Assembly (NCBI GenBank): GCA_013298025.1
Contig: JAAFJE010000001.1
Location: forward strand, 124,001 to 188,000
Source of the DNA: Cytophagales bacterium
GTDB taxonomy: Bacteria; Bacteroidota; Bacteroidia; Cytophagales; Spirosomataceae
Direction: 5' to 3'
DNA: 64,000 nucleotides
In this document: in pieces, positions 32,087 to 41,584 of the stretch
How positions within the stretch are numbered: the stretch's first letter is position 1
Layout of the letters: every line of letters begins with the position of its first letter
Program-made: the position numbers and the translations under genes
Notes under the pieces: generated by a model
What the model was told of the DNA's origin: nothing
Database searches by the model: none
What the model saw: the letters and a program-made list of their open reading frames with translations, nothing else

Positions 32087-32631
32087 TTCATTAGATTTTA
32101 AAATCTTACAAAAGTCGCAATAATGCGTCAAAAACACAAGGGTTTTATTTATTTTTACATCAATAACAAAAATTCACTAAACATACGAGTTGCTCTGTTA
32201 TAGCATTGATTTTACCTTATCCACTCTTTCTCTTTATTCTTTAATCATATTATTCAAAAACGAAGCAAAACGAGAATTATCTAATTTAGTACAGTTGGAA
32301 GAAACCTAAAAGTTTAGCTATCTTTACAAAAGTACAGTTTCAATTTCATAAAAGTAGGGCAAGAGAAATGCTATTTAATCTTGCTTCTCGCAAATTTTTT
32401 TGATGGTGTGTAATTAACGTTGCGTTGCCAAGAGAAGGTTTTTAGATTTAGTGTTTTTATTATACGAAAGTTTAGATTTGTCTTTAAAAATAAAATTGAT
32501 ACAATGGCAAATCCCTGGGGTTGTCAACAAAAAATGTTATTTAACAAGAACTCTTTTGAATAAAATTGGCTTCTTCGTACAGACTGCAACCCTACATTAG
32601 CAATTATTTTAACCATTTCTCATAGTAACTC
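32087..32631. promoter_or_regulatory. hicA promoter/operator and 545-bp intergenic region
   Basis: On the minus strand a TTG (32139-32137), a 20-base spacer and GACTTTTG (32116-32109) fit a Bacteroidota promoter for hicA with one mismatch in the -7 box. CGCAATAATGCG (32116-32127), an inverted repeat touching the -7 box, is a candidate HicB operator. A fragment resembling the CRISPR repeat start (GTTTCAATTTCATAA, from 32337) is also present. The rest up to the FKBP gene shows no gene. Confidence 0.4.
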
Positions 32632-33069
32632 ATGAATATCTTTGAAAGAAGACAAGCGCAAATGCGCGAAATTATCGACAATGAAATAGCTCGTGGTAAA
32701 GCTTTTTTGGAAGAAAATAAAAAAAGACCCGAAGTAAAAGAAACGCCCAGTGGCCTACAATACGAGGTGTTGGTAGAAGGTACAGGTCCCAAACCTAGTG
32801 GCCCAAGAGCAAAGGTGCTTACACATTACCACGGTACAACCATCGACGGCGTGATTTTCGATAGCAGTGTATTACGCAAGCAGCCTATTAGTTTTGGCTT
32901 GTATCAAGTAATTAGCGGCTGGACAGAAGGCTTGCAATTGATGCCTACAGGCAGTAAATATAAGTTTTATATTCCGCACAACCTTGCTTACGGCGAGCGT
33001 GGTGCTGGTGCTGACATTCCGGGCGGAGCAACCTTGATTTTTGAGGTAGAACTGCTCAAATGTGACTAA
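32632..33069 (+). CDS. FKBP-type peptidyl-prolyl cis-trans isomerase
   Basis: 145 residues. A basic helical N-terminus (ERRQAQMREIIDNEIARGKA) is followed by one FKBP domain (about 55-143): THYHGTTIDGVIFDSS, ISGWTEGLQLMPTGSKYKFY, IPHNLAYGERG and IPGGATLIFEVELL. It catalyses prolyl isomerisation and acts as a folding helper. There is no signal peptide, so it is probably cytoplasmic, unlike many secreted FKBPs of this phylum. Confidence 0.93.
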   Translation: MNIFERRQAQMREIIDNEIARGKAFLEENKKRPEVKETPSGLQYEVLVEGTGPKPSGPRAKVLTHYHGTTIDGVIFDSSVLRKQPISFGLYQVISGWTEGLQLMPTGSKYKFYIPHNLAYGERGAGADIPGGATLIFEVELLKCD

Positions 33070-33077
33070 GCTTTTTG

Positions 33078-33120
33078 CTTAAACTCGGATATTTACCTTG
33101 GTCAAATCTCCGAGTTTAAG
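33078..33120. terminator. Hairpin terminator between FKBP and AraC genes
   Basis: Perfect 12-bp inverted repeat CTTAAACTCGGA (33078-33089) and TCCGAGTTTAAG (33109-33120). It overlaps the last codons of the convergent AraC gene and serves both directions. Confidence 0.65.
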
Positions 33121-33958
33121 GCATACCAAATTGTGATGGCTGTGTTTTTTTGATTTTTTTAAATACCCTGCCAAAATAAGAAACGTTGTTGAAACCACTT
33201 TCAAAACAGGCATCTGCCACACTTTTCCCAGCCAGCAACAATTGTGCCGCATAATTGATGCGGTATTCATTGACAAAATCGGTAAAGGTTTGATGCGTCA
33301 TTTTCTTAAAATAAGCCGAAAAGGCAGGTACAGTAAGGTTCGACAAGCGAGCAACCTCTTCTATATCAATAGCTTGAACAAAGTTTTTCTCCACAAATTC
33401 GTATATCATACGCAAACGCATTTGGTCACGCATATTAAAATTGTAAGGTGTATTGAGGGCATTCAGCAATTGGTATTCGGTGGTATCGGCCAATTGTTTT
33501 AAGATTTGTAGCAGCAGTATCAATCGCTCGAAATGGGGTAATTGTACGAGATGTTGCAATTGTTCTTGCACATTTTTTTGTATTTTTCCGTGGAAAGCCA
33601 TCCCCTGCTGGGCTTTTTGAAAGAGCAGTTTGATAGGCAACATTTCGGGTTTTTCGAAGAAATCGTTGCCCAAGAAATCAGCTTTGAATTGTAGCACAAT
33701 TTGTTCGTGTTCGCCCACCGCCCCAAACCCAAAACCGCCATGTGGCACATTCGCTCCTATCAATACCAAATCGCCTTGTACATAATAGCTCAGGTGATTG
33801 CCCACGTGCCGCCGACCGTTGTTGCTCAACACGCAAACAATTTCTAATTCGGGATGATAATGGTAATCCCACCCGAAATCCTGCTCATGCACACGCTGAT
33901 GCAGTACCCTAAACGAACTTCCGTCATCTATTTTTATATGTTCAAATTCTGTTTTCAT
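33116..33958 (-). CDS. AraC-family regulator with N-terminal cupin domain
   Basis: 280 residues. An N-terminal cupin sensor (about 15-95: HYHPELEIVCVLSNNGRRHV; YYVQGDLVLIGANVPHGG) is followed by an AraC DNA-binding domain (about 175-278: IEEVARLSNLTVPAFSAYFK; ADACFESGFNNVSYFGRVFK). This class controls sugar-use genes after binding a small ligand. Its target is not evident from neighbours, which are an isomerase and a stress protein. Confidence 0.9.
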   Translation of the reverse strand: MKTEFEHIKIDDGSSFRVLHQRVHEQDFGWDYHYHPELEIVCVLSNNGRRHVGNHLSYYVQGDLVLIGANVPHGGFGFGAVGEHEQIVLQFKADFLGNDFFEKPEMLPIKLLFQKAQQGMAFHGKIQKNVQEQLQHLVQLPHFERLILLLQILKQLADTTEYQLLNALNTPYNFNMRDQMRLRMIYEFVEKNFVQAIDIEEVARLSNLTVPAFSAYFKKMTHQTFTDFVNEYRINYAAQLLLAGKSVADACFESGFNNVSYFGRVFKKIKKTQPSQFGMP

Positions 33959-34054
33959 AAGTTTTGAGGGCTATGGAGTTGCCAACAACGAAATTACTTT
34001 TCTCCTCGCTTTTTCCCTAATGATGCTTACAAAAGTTATGAAGTAAAAATCAAA

Positions 34055-34090
34055 AAAGCCCCACTTCTAAGTAAATTGAAGGGGGGCTTT
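34055..34090 (-). terminator. Terminator after the universal stress protein gene
   Basis: Stem AAAGCCCCACTTC (34055-34067) with GAAGGGGGGCTTT (34078-34090), one mismatch, followed on the minus strand by a T-run. Confidence 0.7.
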
Positions 34091-34137
34091 AGCTGAAAAG
34101 TTGGCATTTTTCTACGAAATTTCTCACTCGTACAACA

Positions 34138-34965
34138 TCAGGCTTCAGGCAATACAAGCAAAGGAATGTGTTGCTTTTGTACAAAATATTTGATGACACT
34201 TTCATGAAACAAATTTTCTAAAAAATCTCTGTTGGTATTAGCCAAAATCAATAATTCTGGTTGATTGGCTTCTATGTAAGTCTGAATCCCATGAATGGGT
34301 GTTTTTGCCATGTAGATGTGGCTTTCGAGCGTTGTATTGGCAAATATATGGGTAAGCCGCTCGCCAAATGAACGCTCTTCATCTAGCTCAAACAGCTCGG
34401 CTTGATGTATGTGTAGAAGGTCGGCTTTGGCATGAAAAACCGTTGCTAAACGCAGCATCACACTGAGCATAAGTAGCTCATTATGTGTATAGTCGGAAGC
34501 ATAAACCATCTTTTCAATGGCATTAACCGTTATTGCTTTAGGCACAACAAATACTGGACAAATAGCGTCTTTTACAATGTGGTAGGTATTTGTTCCCCAA
34601 AACTTTTCCCATATATTTTCTTGTCCATTTGTGCCCATCACAATAAAAGAAACCCGTTTTTTGGCAGCTACTTGTTGGACGGTATGATGAACTTCGCCAT
34701 ACAAACTGAGGTGCTTGAGGGGCATTTCACACAAAGGTTGCCAAGCATGACACCATTGGGTCAATTGTTCATCGACCCATGTTTTTTGGGTTGCTAATTC
34801 TTCTTCGATGACCAATGGCACTTCATAAGGAGCACTGGTTTTGGCTTGAAAAACGTGCAATAGCACAATTTCTTGTCTGACTACATTGGCTAAAGACACA
34901 GCAAAGTGCATGGCATGATTGGCAGCTTCGCTAAAGTCGGTGGGTACTAAGATTACAGGATTCAT
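34138..34965 (-). CDS. Universal stress protein with two tandem UspA domains
   Basis: 275 residues from the ATG at 34965 (MNPVILVPTDFSEAANHAMH), which begins the first Usp strand; a TTG start 21 bases upstream is less likely. The first domain spans about 1-140 (FIVMGTNGQENIWEKFWGTN) and the second about 145-275 (EKMVYASDYTHNELLMLS; LLILANTNRDFLENLFHESV). Tandem Usp proteins of this type are usual in Bacteroidota and act in stress survival in the cytoplasm. ATP binding is uncertain because the glycine loop is not typical. Confidence 0.9.
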   Translation of the reverse strand: MNPVILVPTDFSEAANHAMHFAVSLANVVRQEIVLLHVFQAKTSAPYEVPLVIEEELATQKTWVDEQLTQWCHAWQPLCEMPLKHLSLYGEVHHTVQQVAAKKRVSFIVMGTNGQENIWEKFWGTNTYHIVKDAICPVFVVPKAITVNAIEKMVYASDYTHNELLMLSVMLRLATVFHAKADLLHIHQAELFELDEERSFGERLTHIFANTTLESHIYMAKTPIHGIQTYIEANQPELLILANTNRDFLENLFHESVIKYFVQKQHIPLLVLPEA

Positions 34966-35075
34966 ACTTTTGCTTGTTTTATACAATAGAGGTTGGTTAA
35001 ATACTATAGCAAAGATGAAGGAAAAGAAAAGGCTAAATAATGAAGTATGTTAGGTAGAAAACTGTTTAAAATCAT

Positions 35076-35130
35076 CTTTTGTAGGTGTTATAAAAAATAA
35101 CTGATATATTTTCTATAACACCTACAAAAG
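35076..35130. terminator. Long hairpin terminator after L,D-transpeptidase gene
   Basis: Perfect 17-bp inverted repeat CTTTTGTAGGTGTTATA (35076-35092) with its complement at 35114-35130, 14 bases past the L,D-transpeptidase stop codon. Confidence 0.7.
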
Positions 35131-35143
35131 AAAGGGTAAGTTG

Positions 35144-36691
35144 TTAATTTGAAGCGAGTTGGAAATCTTTTAGTTTATTATAAACATCATCAAAAAACAC
35201 CAATTGGTTATTTTTGATACCTGAACAAAGGTAAGTCAACAACACAGGCGTAGCTGGTACAACTTTGGTATAATTGGGCTTGAGGTCCATTTTATTTTGT
35301 CGTATCCCTACCCAATTACTTACGTCCATGGAAGGCAAAATCCTTTGTGCCAATGCCAGTGGGTTTTCAATTCGGATACATCCGTGGCTCATGGCTCTGT
35401 TCGATTTATTAAAAGCTGCCTTGTTGTTGGTATCGTGAATATAGATACTAAAAGGATTTTCAAAGTCGAATTTTGTCATGCCCAATGAGTTATCAGAACC
35501 AGCCGTTTGGCGTAATTTATAGGGAAAATTTTGGGGCGTAACACGCCACCAATCAATCGAAAACTCATCAACTACATTCAATTGGTTATCTAATACCTGA
35601 ATCCCATTGTTGGATAGAAACAAAGGGTCTTTTTGGATACTCGACAACATTTCTTGCGTAGCGATGTTGTGAGGAATGTACCAATGAGGAAAAAATACAA
35701 TTTGATTAATCTTACTCATACCACTAGGCGTAGGTGTGGGCGATTTTCCAATCACAGCGTTGCCTGCATAAGTAACACGGTTATTTTCAACGAGTTTAAT
35801 ACTAGCCGATGGAATATTTACTTGTACATATTGTTGAAAATCTAGGGCATTCAAAAAACGAATATAGTTCAAATCATACTGAATCATTTTGATCAACAAC
35901 GACCAATCGGCGTTGAGTTTCTCTAGCGTTGGGGCGTTCAACACGCCGTCGGTTTCTAGGCTAAAGAGTTGTTGAAAACGCATCACTCCTTCTTTAATGA
36001 CCTGCTCGGTAGGGTTATCAACCGCCCGAGGCGAAGTAATCAAACCCCAAAAATAAAGCTTTTGCAATAAAGGAGCATTGCCGACTAAGGTACTTGCCAC
36101 CACTGACGGATAGCTATACGATTCGTGTTGAATAGCACCCAAGACTTTGAGCAATGCCTGATAATGGCTGCTTTTAGGCTGTACATCTCTTGCAATTTCT
36201 TCAAACGAATAATTCACATATTTGCTTGTAAGAATCATAGGGATGTCCAGTACAGCATGGTTGTATTTTAGTACATTGAACGATAAGGTATGCGGCACTT
36301 TTCCGACAGAAACATCTTTCAGAAAATTGAGCATGGCATCGCTACAAACCAAGTCATACTCTATCTTCGAGGAGTTTGGCATACTCAGATAGGAAAGATG
36401 ATAACTTTCGGGCGTAAGACCAAAACGATAGGCTTGTCGAGCGGTTTGGATAAACCCTTTGACAAACGGATGGTTGGGCGACTGCCAGATAAGTTGGTTT
36501 TCGTTCATCGCATAAAACGACTTGAGCAGCGTAGGATTAGTGATATTCAACTGTCTGGCAAAAACGGGGTCGGCACAGAGCTGGTCGAGTATCCGCTGTA
36601 CATCGGAGGCCAGGGCCTGACCTTGAGCAAAATTGAATGATGGAATTAAGCATAATAATAAAATACTCAGGCGATTAATATAATTTTTCAT
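35144..36691 (-). CDS. L,D-transpeptidase (YcbB/LdtD-like)
   Basis: 515 residues from the ATG at 36691, with a signal peptide (IPSFNFAQ). It shows the YcbB-like layout: an N-terminal scaffold region (LIWQSPNHPFVKGFIQTARQ), a peptidoglycan-binding-like segment (MRFQQLFSLETDGVLNAPTL) and a YkuD catalytic domain. The catalytic signature is SHGCIRIENP with C438. It forms 3-3 cross-links in peptidoglycan in the periplasm, or attaches proteins to it. It is a single gene with hairpins on both sides. Confidence 0.9.
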   Translation of the reverse strand: MKNYINRLSILLLCLIPSFNFAQGQALASDVQRILDQLCADPVFARQLNITNPTLLKSFYAMNENQLIWQSPNHPFVKGFIQTARQAYRFGLTPESYHLSYLSMPNSSKIEYDLVCSDAMLNFLKDVSVGKVPHTLSFNVLKYNHAVLDIPMILTSKYVNYSFEEIARDVQPKSSHYQALLKVLGAIQHESYSYPSVVASTLVGNAPLLQKLYFWGLITSPRAVDNPTEQVIKEGVMRFQQLFSLETDGVLNAPTLEKLNADWSLLIKMIQYDLNYIRFLNALDFQQYVQVNIPSASIKLVENNRVTYAGNAVIGKSPTPTPSGMSKINQIVFFPHWYIPHNIATQEMLSSIQKDPLFLSNNGIQVLDNQLNVVDEFSIDWWRVTPQNFPYKLRQTAGSDNSLGMTKFDFENPFSIYIHDTNNKAAFNKSNRAMSHGCIRIENPLALAQRILPSMDVSNWVGIRQNKMDLKPNYTKVVPATPVLLTYLCSGIKNNQLVFFDDVYNKLKDFQLASN

Positions 36692-36797
36692 GGGCACTTG
36701 AATTTATGGGTTACTGGTAGGATGAATGCAAATCTTTTAGTGTTGATGGCTAGAAACTTTTCATAAAATTGATAAATCTCGTTGAGAAAAACATAAA

Positions 36798-36830
36798 AAA
36801 ACCGCTCTATTTAACAAACAGAGCGGTTTT
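36798..36830 (-). terminator. Terminator of the amidohydrolase operon
   Basis: Stem AAAACCGCTCT (36798-36808) with AGAGCGGTTTT (36820-36830), followed by a T-run on the minus strand, 34 bases after the amidohydrolase stop. Confidence 0.85.
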
Positions 36831-36863
36831 CTAATCAAAAGCTAATCTTTCGCATCAGCGAGT

Positions 36864-38165
36864 TTAATTTGTCCCATATTTTTGTGCATATTTTTTATAC
36901 AAACGCTTTTGTTTGTCGTCTAAGTCAATTTTTCTTCCTTGGATGAAAGCTTGCTCTACTTTGGCAAAACGCATATCCAACAAGTCGCCCTGCGAAACAA
37001 CCAACGTGGCGTGTTTGCCTACTTCGAGCGTACCAACGTATTGGTCGATGCCAAGTATTTTGGCATTATTGGCGGTAATGAGTTTGAGGGCATCGTCTTT
37101 GCTCATGCCATGCCCCGCTACTGTGCCAGCCAAAAATGGCAAGTTGCGTGTACGCCAGTTGAGGCCAATATAGCCTAAACCCACCAATACGCCTTTTTGG
37201 GCCAACAAATGAGGCAATTTATAAGGCAAGTCGGTATCGTCGTCCACGCTATTGGGCAAGCGATGCGTAGCACTTACAATCACAGGAACATTGTTTTCTT
37301 TCAAGAAATCGGCTGCTAAAAGCGACTCTTCTCCGCCTAAAATGACCATGCTTTTTACGCCTTTACTTTTGGCAAATTGTACGGCTTCGATAATCTCTTT
37401 GCCATAGTCTGCCGAAATGTATAGCTTTTTCGTGCCATCAAACAAGCCTTTCATGGCTTCCATTTTTACGTTGGTAATAGGATTTTTGCTTTGTGCGTAA
37501 GCAATGGCATCGTCAAAGGTTTTTTCTATTTCTCTCAACAACTCTTCTTTTTTATCGTTCTTTTTGATGCTCACCGACATGGTTTCATAGTTGAAATCTC
37601 TTTTAAAATAGCCAATCCAATTGAGGTGAATACCATCGTCTTTCTTCAAAACGGCATCCTCCCAGTTCCAGCCGTCTAGTTGCATAATCGACGACATTCC
37701 CGAAATAATTTCTCCTACTGGACTCACCTGCGTAATCAAAACGCCATTGCCTCGCACTGTAGGAATCAGTTCTGAGTCGGTATTATAAGCAATCAAAGCC
37801 CTTACGTGGGGGTTGATTGCCCCTACTTCGGCTTGGTCGTTGGTGGCTCTTACGGCTTCTATTTCAACCAATCCGAGTTGGTTGGCTGGCGAAATAAGTC
37901 CTGGAAAAATATGCTTCCCAGCTACATCAATGGTTTCGGTATTGGCCTTGTCGTAGCTTGTGCCTGCCTCTCCTACCTTGGTAATCAATCCTTTATCGAA
38001 AACCAATACGCCGTTTTCAATTACTTTGCCCGTGGCCGTATGAATCGTAGCACCAACCAAGGCAATGGGTTTGCTTTGCGGTACGGCGGCGGCTTGGTTT
38101 TGTGCAAAGATATTTTTGCTTAAAACCAGCATTACAAAAAGATATAAATATGTTATTTTTTTCAT
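36864..38165 (-). CDS. Secreted amidohydrolase-like protein lacking the HxH metal motif
   Basis: 433 residues with a signal peptide (NIFAQN). It has amidohydrolase composite-domain and barrel features: VGATIHTATGKVIENGVLVF at the start, and LGIDQYVGTLEVGKHATLVV at the end. The usual metal-binding HxH after strand 1 is replaced (GKHIFPGLISPANQLGL), so it may be inactive or a partner subunit. It lies 32 bp after the 1023-residue amidohydrolase and is co-transcribed. The substrate is unknown. Confidence 0.8.
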   Translation of the reverse strand: MKKITYLYLFVMLVLSKNIFAQNQAAAVPQSKPIALVGATIHTATGKVIENGVLVFDKGLITKVGEAGTSYDKANTETIDVAGKHIFPGLISPANQLGLVEIEAVRATNDQAEVGAINPHVRALIAYNTDSELIPTVRGNGVLITQVSPVGEIISGMSSIMQLDGWNWEDAVLKKDDGIHLNWIGYFKRDFNYETMSVSIKKNDKKEELLREIEKTFDDAIAYAQSKNPITNVKMEAMKGLFDGTKKLYISADYGKEIIEAVQFAKSKGVKSMVILGGEESLLAADFLKENNVPVIVSATHRLPNSVDDDTDLPYKLPHLLAQKGVLVGLGYIGLNWRTRNLPFLAGTVAGHGMSKDDALKLITANNAKILGIDQYVGTLEVGKHATLVVSQGDLLDMRFAKVEQAFIQGRKIDLDDKQKRLYKKYAQKYGTN

Positions 38166-38197
38166 GATAAAAGTCTTTGTTAAAATTGCCCTATTCC

Positions 38198-41100
38198 TTA
38201 TTTATCGCAAGCATCATTTTGCTGTAATAATCCAAAAGCCCTTACCTCTCCTTCTTCCTCGGTAAGACCACCCAAGGTATTGCAGTGGAAAAGTTTTGCT
38301 TTTTTAAACTCAGGTTTCACCGTAGGGCTACCGCCAGCTTTGGCATTCAACATTTTTTGAATAATACGGTTGCGTTCGGTGGCAATCGCTGTACGAAGGG
38401 TTTTGTCTTTTTCTAAATCAAAATAAATCGCCCCGTCGATGATGGTTTTTTCGGGCTTGGCATACACCGACAAAGGGTTTTCGTTCCAAAGTACCACGTC
38501 GGCATCTTTTCCAGCTTTGATACTACCCAAGTGGCTATCGAGGTGAAGCATTTTGGCAGGATTGAGCGTAACCAATTTCCAAGCTTCCTCCTCTGTGAGT
38601 CCACCGTACATGATGGTTTTGGCTGCTTCTTGGTTGAGGCGACGAGCCATTTCGGCATCATCGGAGTTGATAGAGGTATTTACGCCCACTTTGGTCATCA
38701 AGGCAGCATTGAAAGGAATCGCCTCTTTTACCTCCATTTTGTAAGCCCACCAGTCGGCAAACGTCGAGCCGTTAGCGCCATGTGCTTTCATTTTATCGGC
38801 TACTTTATAACCTTCCAAAATATGGGTAAATGTATTTACTTTAAAACCCAAAGAATCAGCCACTTTCAGCAACATATTGATTTCTGATTGTACATACGAG
38901 TGGCAAGTAATAAAGCGTTTTTTATTCAAAATTTCTACCAAAGCATCCAATTCTAAATCTTTGCGAGGAGGTGCAAGGCTGGCTTTATTGGCGGCTTTGT
39001 TGTAGTCGTTCCATGCTTTTTCGTATTCTTTGGCACGAATAAAGGCATCCATCATGATTTGCTCAACGCCCATGCGGGTTTGTGGGAAACGGATTCTGGC
39101 ACGGTCGCCCCAGTTGGCTTGTTTCACGTTTTCGCCCAAAGCAAATTTGATAAAACCATCGGCATAAGGAATTTTGAGGGCTTCGGGTGCTTCGCCCCAT
39201 TTCAATTTGATAATAGCCGATTGTCCACCGATACAGTTGGCCGAACCGTGCAAAAGCTGCGAAGATGTAACGCCTCCAGCCAATTGACGATAAATATTTA
39301 CATCTTCCGAATTTACAACATCTTCCATGCGTACTTCCGACGTAACCGACTGTGTACCTTCATTGACCGACAACAAACCAATATGCGAATGCTCGTCGAT
39401 GATGCCGTTGGTGAGGTGTTTGCCTGTGCCATCAATTACTTTTGCCCCTGTTGCCGACAAGTTTTTGCCTACTTGAGCAATTTTTCCGTCCTTCAATAAC
39501 ACGTCTGTATTTTTCAGGATACCCTCTTTCTCGTTGGTCCAAACGGTAGCATTTTTGATAAGCAAGGTTTCGGCTTTAGGCTTCAATTCTGAGCCATAGC
39601 CATTGAAAGGATACACAATTTTACCAATTTCGGGTAAAGGTTTTTTGCTTGTATCGGCTTTGGCAAGGGCTTCTTTGAAGGCTTCTTTGTAGGTAGCGAC
39701 AAAGCTCAGAGGCGTTCCTTCTGGGCTCAAACCATCGCCTTTGATATTTTTACCATCGTAATAAGCACTGATACGGGTATCGCCTTTGTCTTTTTTGTCA
39801 AGTTTGAAAGTCAAGGTCAACAAATCGCCTGTGCGTGTTACTTTGGGCGTAATTTTCACAGAATCATTTACCACAATCTGGTACTCTGGTTTATCTACTT
39901 TACCCGTAATATTCAATTTCAAGCCTGCTTTTGTACCCAAGGCTAATTCATAATTGGCCCGTAAATCGGTTACAGCCATGTTGCTCAACACATAGCGTTT
40001 GCCTTTGACCCAGTTTTCAAAAAGCACTGTTCCTTCTTTGAAAATATTATCAGAAGCAATCAAGAAATTTGCCAACGCACCAACCTTCAACGAACCAACC
40101 AACTGCTCGACACGCATCAGTTGGGCTGGTGTAGAAGTAATGGCAGCCAAAGCCGTTTTTTCATCTAAACCATTGTCTATTGCCTTACGAATATTCGCTA
40201 AAAAATCTGTTTTTGATTTGAGGTTTGTACTGGTAAAAGCAAAGGTAAGTCCTGCTTTTGCCAACAAAGCGGCATTGGCAGGCGCCATCTCCCAGTGCTT
40301 CATTTCGGCAACACTTACGACACTGGCATCGAAGGGGTCTTCTACATCGGGCGTAGTAGGAAAAGTAAGCGGTAAAATCAAAGGAATACCAGCCGCCTTT
40401 ACTTCGTCGAGGCGTTGGTACTCATCGCCTCCGCCTTTGATGATATATTGTACGCCAAATTCTTTGGCAATTTTATTGGCACGCAACACGCCTAGTTTAT
40501 CACTCACCTCAAATACTTGTGGGATTCCCTGATTTTTGTTGAATGTTTCTAAAGAAATGTTATACTCGGTATTGGTTTTTGCTTTTTTGTACCAGTCTGC
40601 ATCCAAGTAAGTTTGACGCAACAAAGCCACCGAACCCATCAACGAATTAGGATAATCTTGGGTAGAAGTGCCTTTCGAGAACGAATAATGGGCCGATACG
40701 TCGGTTTTCAAAAGTGCCTCTTGGTCACGACCGTCGATAAGTGCTACCAACGCCGAAGTGCCACGCACGATACCATCTTGCACGTGGGTAATGCTTGCTC
40801 CAAAGCCAGCCTTGCGAAGCTCGTCGGCAGCCGTGGGATTAATGCTAAACAAGCCTGCGGCACTTACTTCGGGCAAAATGGCTTGGTTCCAGTTATAAGC
40901 CCCTTTCTTTTTCGACTCAAACTGAGGGTCGCCTCTAAAGCTAAAGCCATCTCTTTTCAATTCGGGTAAGCCATAATTAGAATAAATTTCAACAAAGCCT
41001 GGATAAATCCGCTTGCCTTTCAAGTCGGTTGTTTTTGTACCAGCCGGAATCGTTACATTTTTGCCCACCGCTTCGATGTATGCCCCTCGCACAAGCAAGG

Positions 41101-41269
41101 TTGCTCCTTCGAGTACCGTGTTGGCATCGACTACAATAGTGGCATTGGTAAAAGCATACAAATTGGGGCGTTCGTCTTGCACGCCGTTGCGGGGGAAAGT
41201 TGGCGTTTGGCCATACAATACCGTTCCGAACAAGAGGATGTTGATGAACGTGTAAAGGAGTTTTTTCAT
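38198..41269 (-). CDS. Large secreted protein with two amidohydrolase domains
   Basis: 1023 residues from the ATG at 41269, with signal peptide (GTVLYGQ). The N-terminal amidohydrolase half (about 30-430) lacks HxH (GFVEIYSNYGL), while the C-terminal half (about 560-970) keeps HSH in NGIIDEHSHIGL and a late aspartate in NTSINSDDAEMARRLN. A beta-rich linker joins them. Amidohydrolases cleave amide or similar bonds with one or two metal ions; this pair is found in several Bacteroidota, but its substrate is not known. Periplasmic. Divergent from the ECF sigma gene. Confidence 0.85.
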   Translation of the reverse strand: MKKLLYTFINILLFGTVLYGQTPTFPRNGVQDERPNLYAFTNATIVVDANTVLEGATLLVRGAYIEAVGKNVTIPAGTKTTDLKGKRIYPGFVEIYSNYGLPELKRDGFSFRGDPQFESKKKGAYNWNQAILPEVSAAGLFSINPTAADELRKAGFGASITHVQDGIVRGTSALVALIDGRDQEALLKTDVSAHYSFSKGTSTQDYPNSLMGSVALLRQTYLDADWYKKAKTNTEYNISLETFNKNQGIPQVFEVSDKLGVLRANKIAKEFGVQYIIKGGGDEYQRLDEVKAAGIPLILPLTFPTTPDVEDPFDASVVSVAEMKHWEMAPANAALLAKAGLTFAFTSTNLKSKTDFLANIRKAIDNGLDEKTALAAITSTPAQLMRVEQLVGSLKVGALANFLIASDNIFKEGTVLFENWVKGKRYVLSNMAVTDLRANYELALGTKAGLKLNITGKVDKPEYQIVVNDSVKITPKVTRTGDLLTLTFKLDKKDKGDTRISAYYDGKNIKGDGLSPEGTPLSFVATYKEAFKEALAKADTSKKPLPEIGKIVYPFNGYGSELKPKAETLLIKNATVWTNEKEGILKNTDVLLKDGKIAQVGKNLSATGAKVIDGTGKHLTNGIIDEHSHIGLLSVNEGTQSVTSEVRMEDVVNSEDVNIYRQLAGGVTSSQLLHGSANCIGGQSAIIKLKWGEAPEALKIPYADGFIKFALGENVKQANWGDRARIRFPQTRMGVEQIMMDAFIRAKEYEKAWNDYNKAANKASLAPPRKDLELDALVEILNKKRFITCHSYVQSEINMLLKVADSLGFKVNTFTHILEGYKVADKMKAHGANGSTFADWWAYKMEVKEAIPFNAALMTKVGVNTSINSDDAEMARRLNQEAAKTIMYGGLTEEEAWKLVTLNPAKMLHLDSHLGSIKAGKDADVVLWNENPLSVYAKPEKTIIDGAIYFDLEKDKTLRTAIATERNRIIQKMLNAKAGGSPTVKPEFKKAKLFHCNTLGGLTEEEGEVRAFGLLQQNDACDK

Positions 41270-41461
41270 AAAAAAATATGAATTTAAGGTAGTTTGTGAA
41301 AAGTGATGCGAGGCAAAAGGAAGCCTTTTGCCAGACTGTAAAAATTGATGCAAAAATTGGAACATCCAACAACTTTCTTGCAATTTTAGCCCAACCTATT
41401 CTTGACGCTGACCAACGACAAAAAGGCTTTTTTTGAGAATTGTATCTATCAAATTTTTAAT

Positions 41462-41507
41462 AATATTTTTCCGAAAACGTTTACGAGAACGTTTGCGGAA
41501 AAATATT
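41462..41507. promoter_or_regulatory. Inverted repeat in the divergent amidohydrolase/sigma promoter region
   Basis: A 12-bp inverted repeat (AATATTTTTCCG at 41462-41473, complement at 41496-41507) encloses two copies of AACGTTT separated by 5 bases. It lies midway in a 315-bp gene-free gap between divergent genes, so it could be an operator or a terminator for antisense read-through. Confidence 0.45.
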
Positions 41508-41518
41508 CAATAAAACCC

Positions 41519-41550
41519 TTGAATAGTTCTATTTTCTTCTTATATCTTTA
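41519..41550 (+). promoter_or_regulatory. Candidate promoter of the ECF sigma gene
   Basis: TTG at 41519-41521, a 21-base spacer and TATCTTTA at 41543-41550 (7 of 8 matches to TAnnTTTG) resemble the primary Bacteroidota promoter. The start codon follows about 35 bp later. Confidence 0.45.
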
Positions 41551-41584
41551 GGGAACAATATGACAAGCTAACAGATAATTTCCT

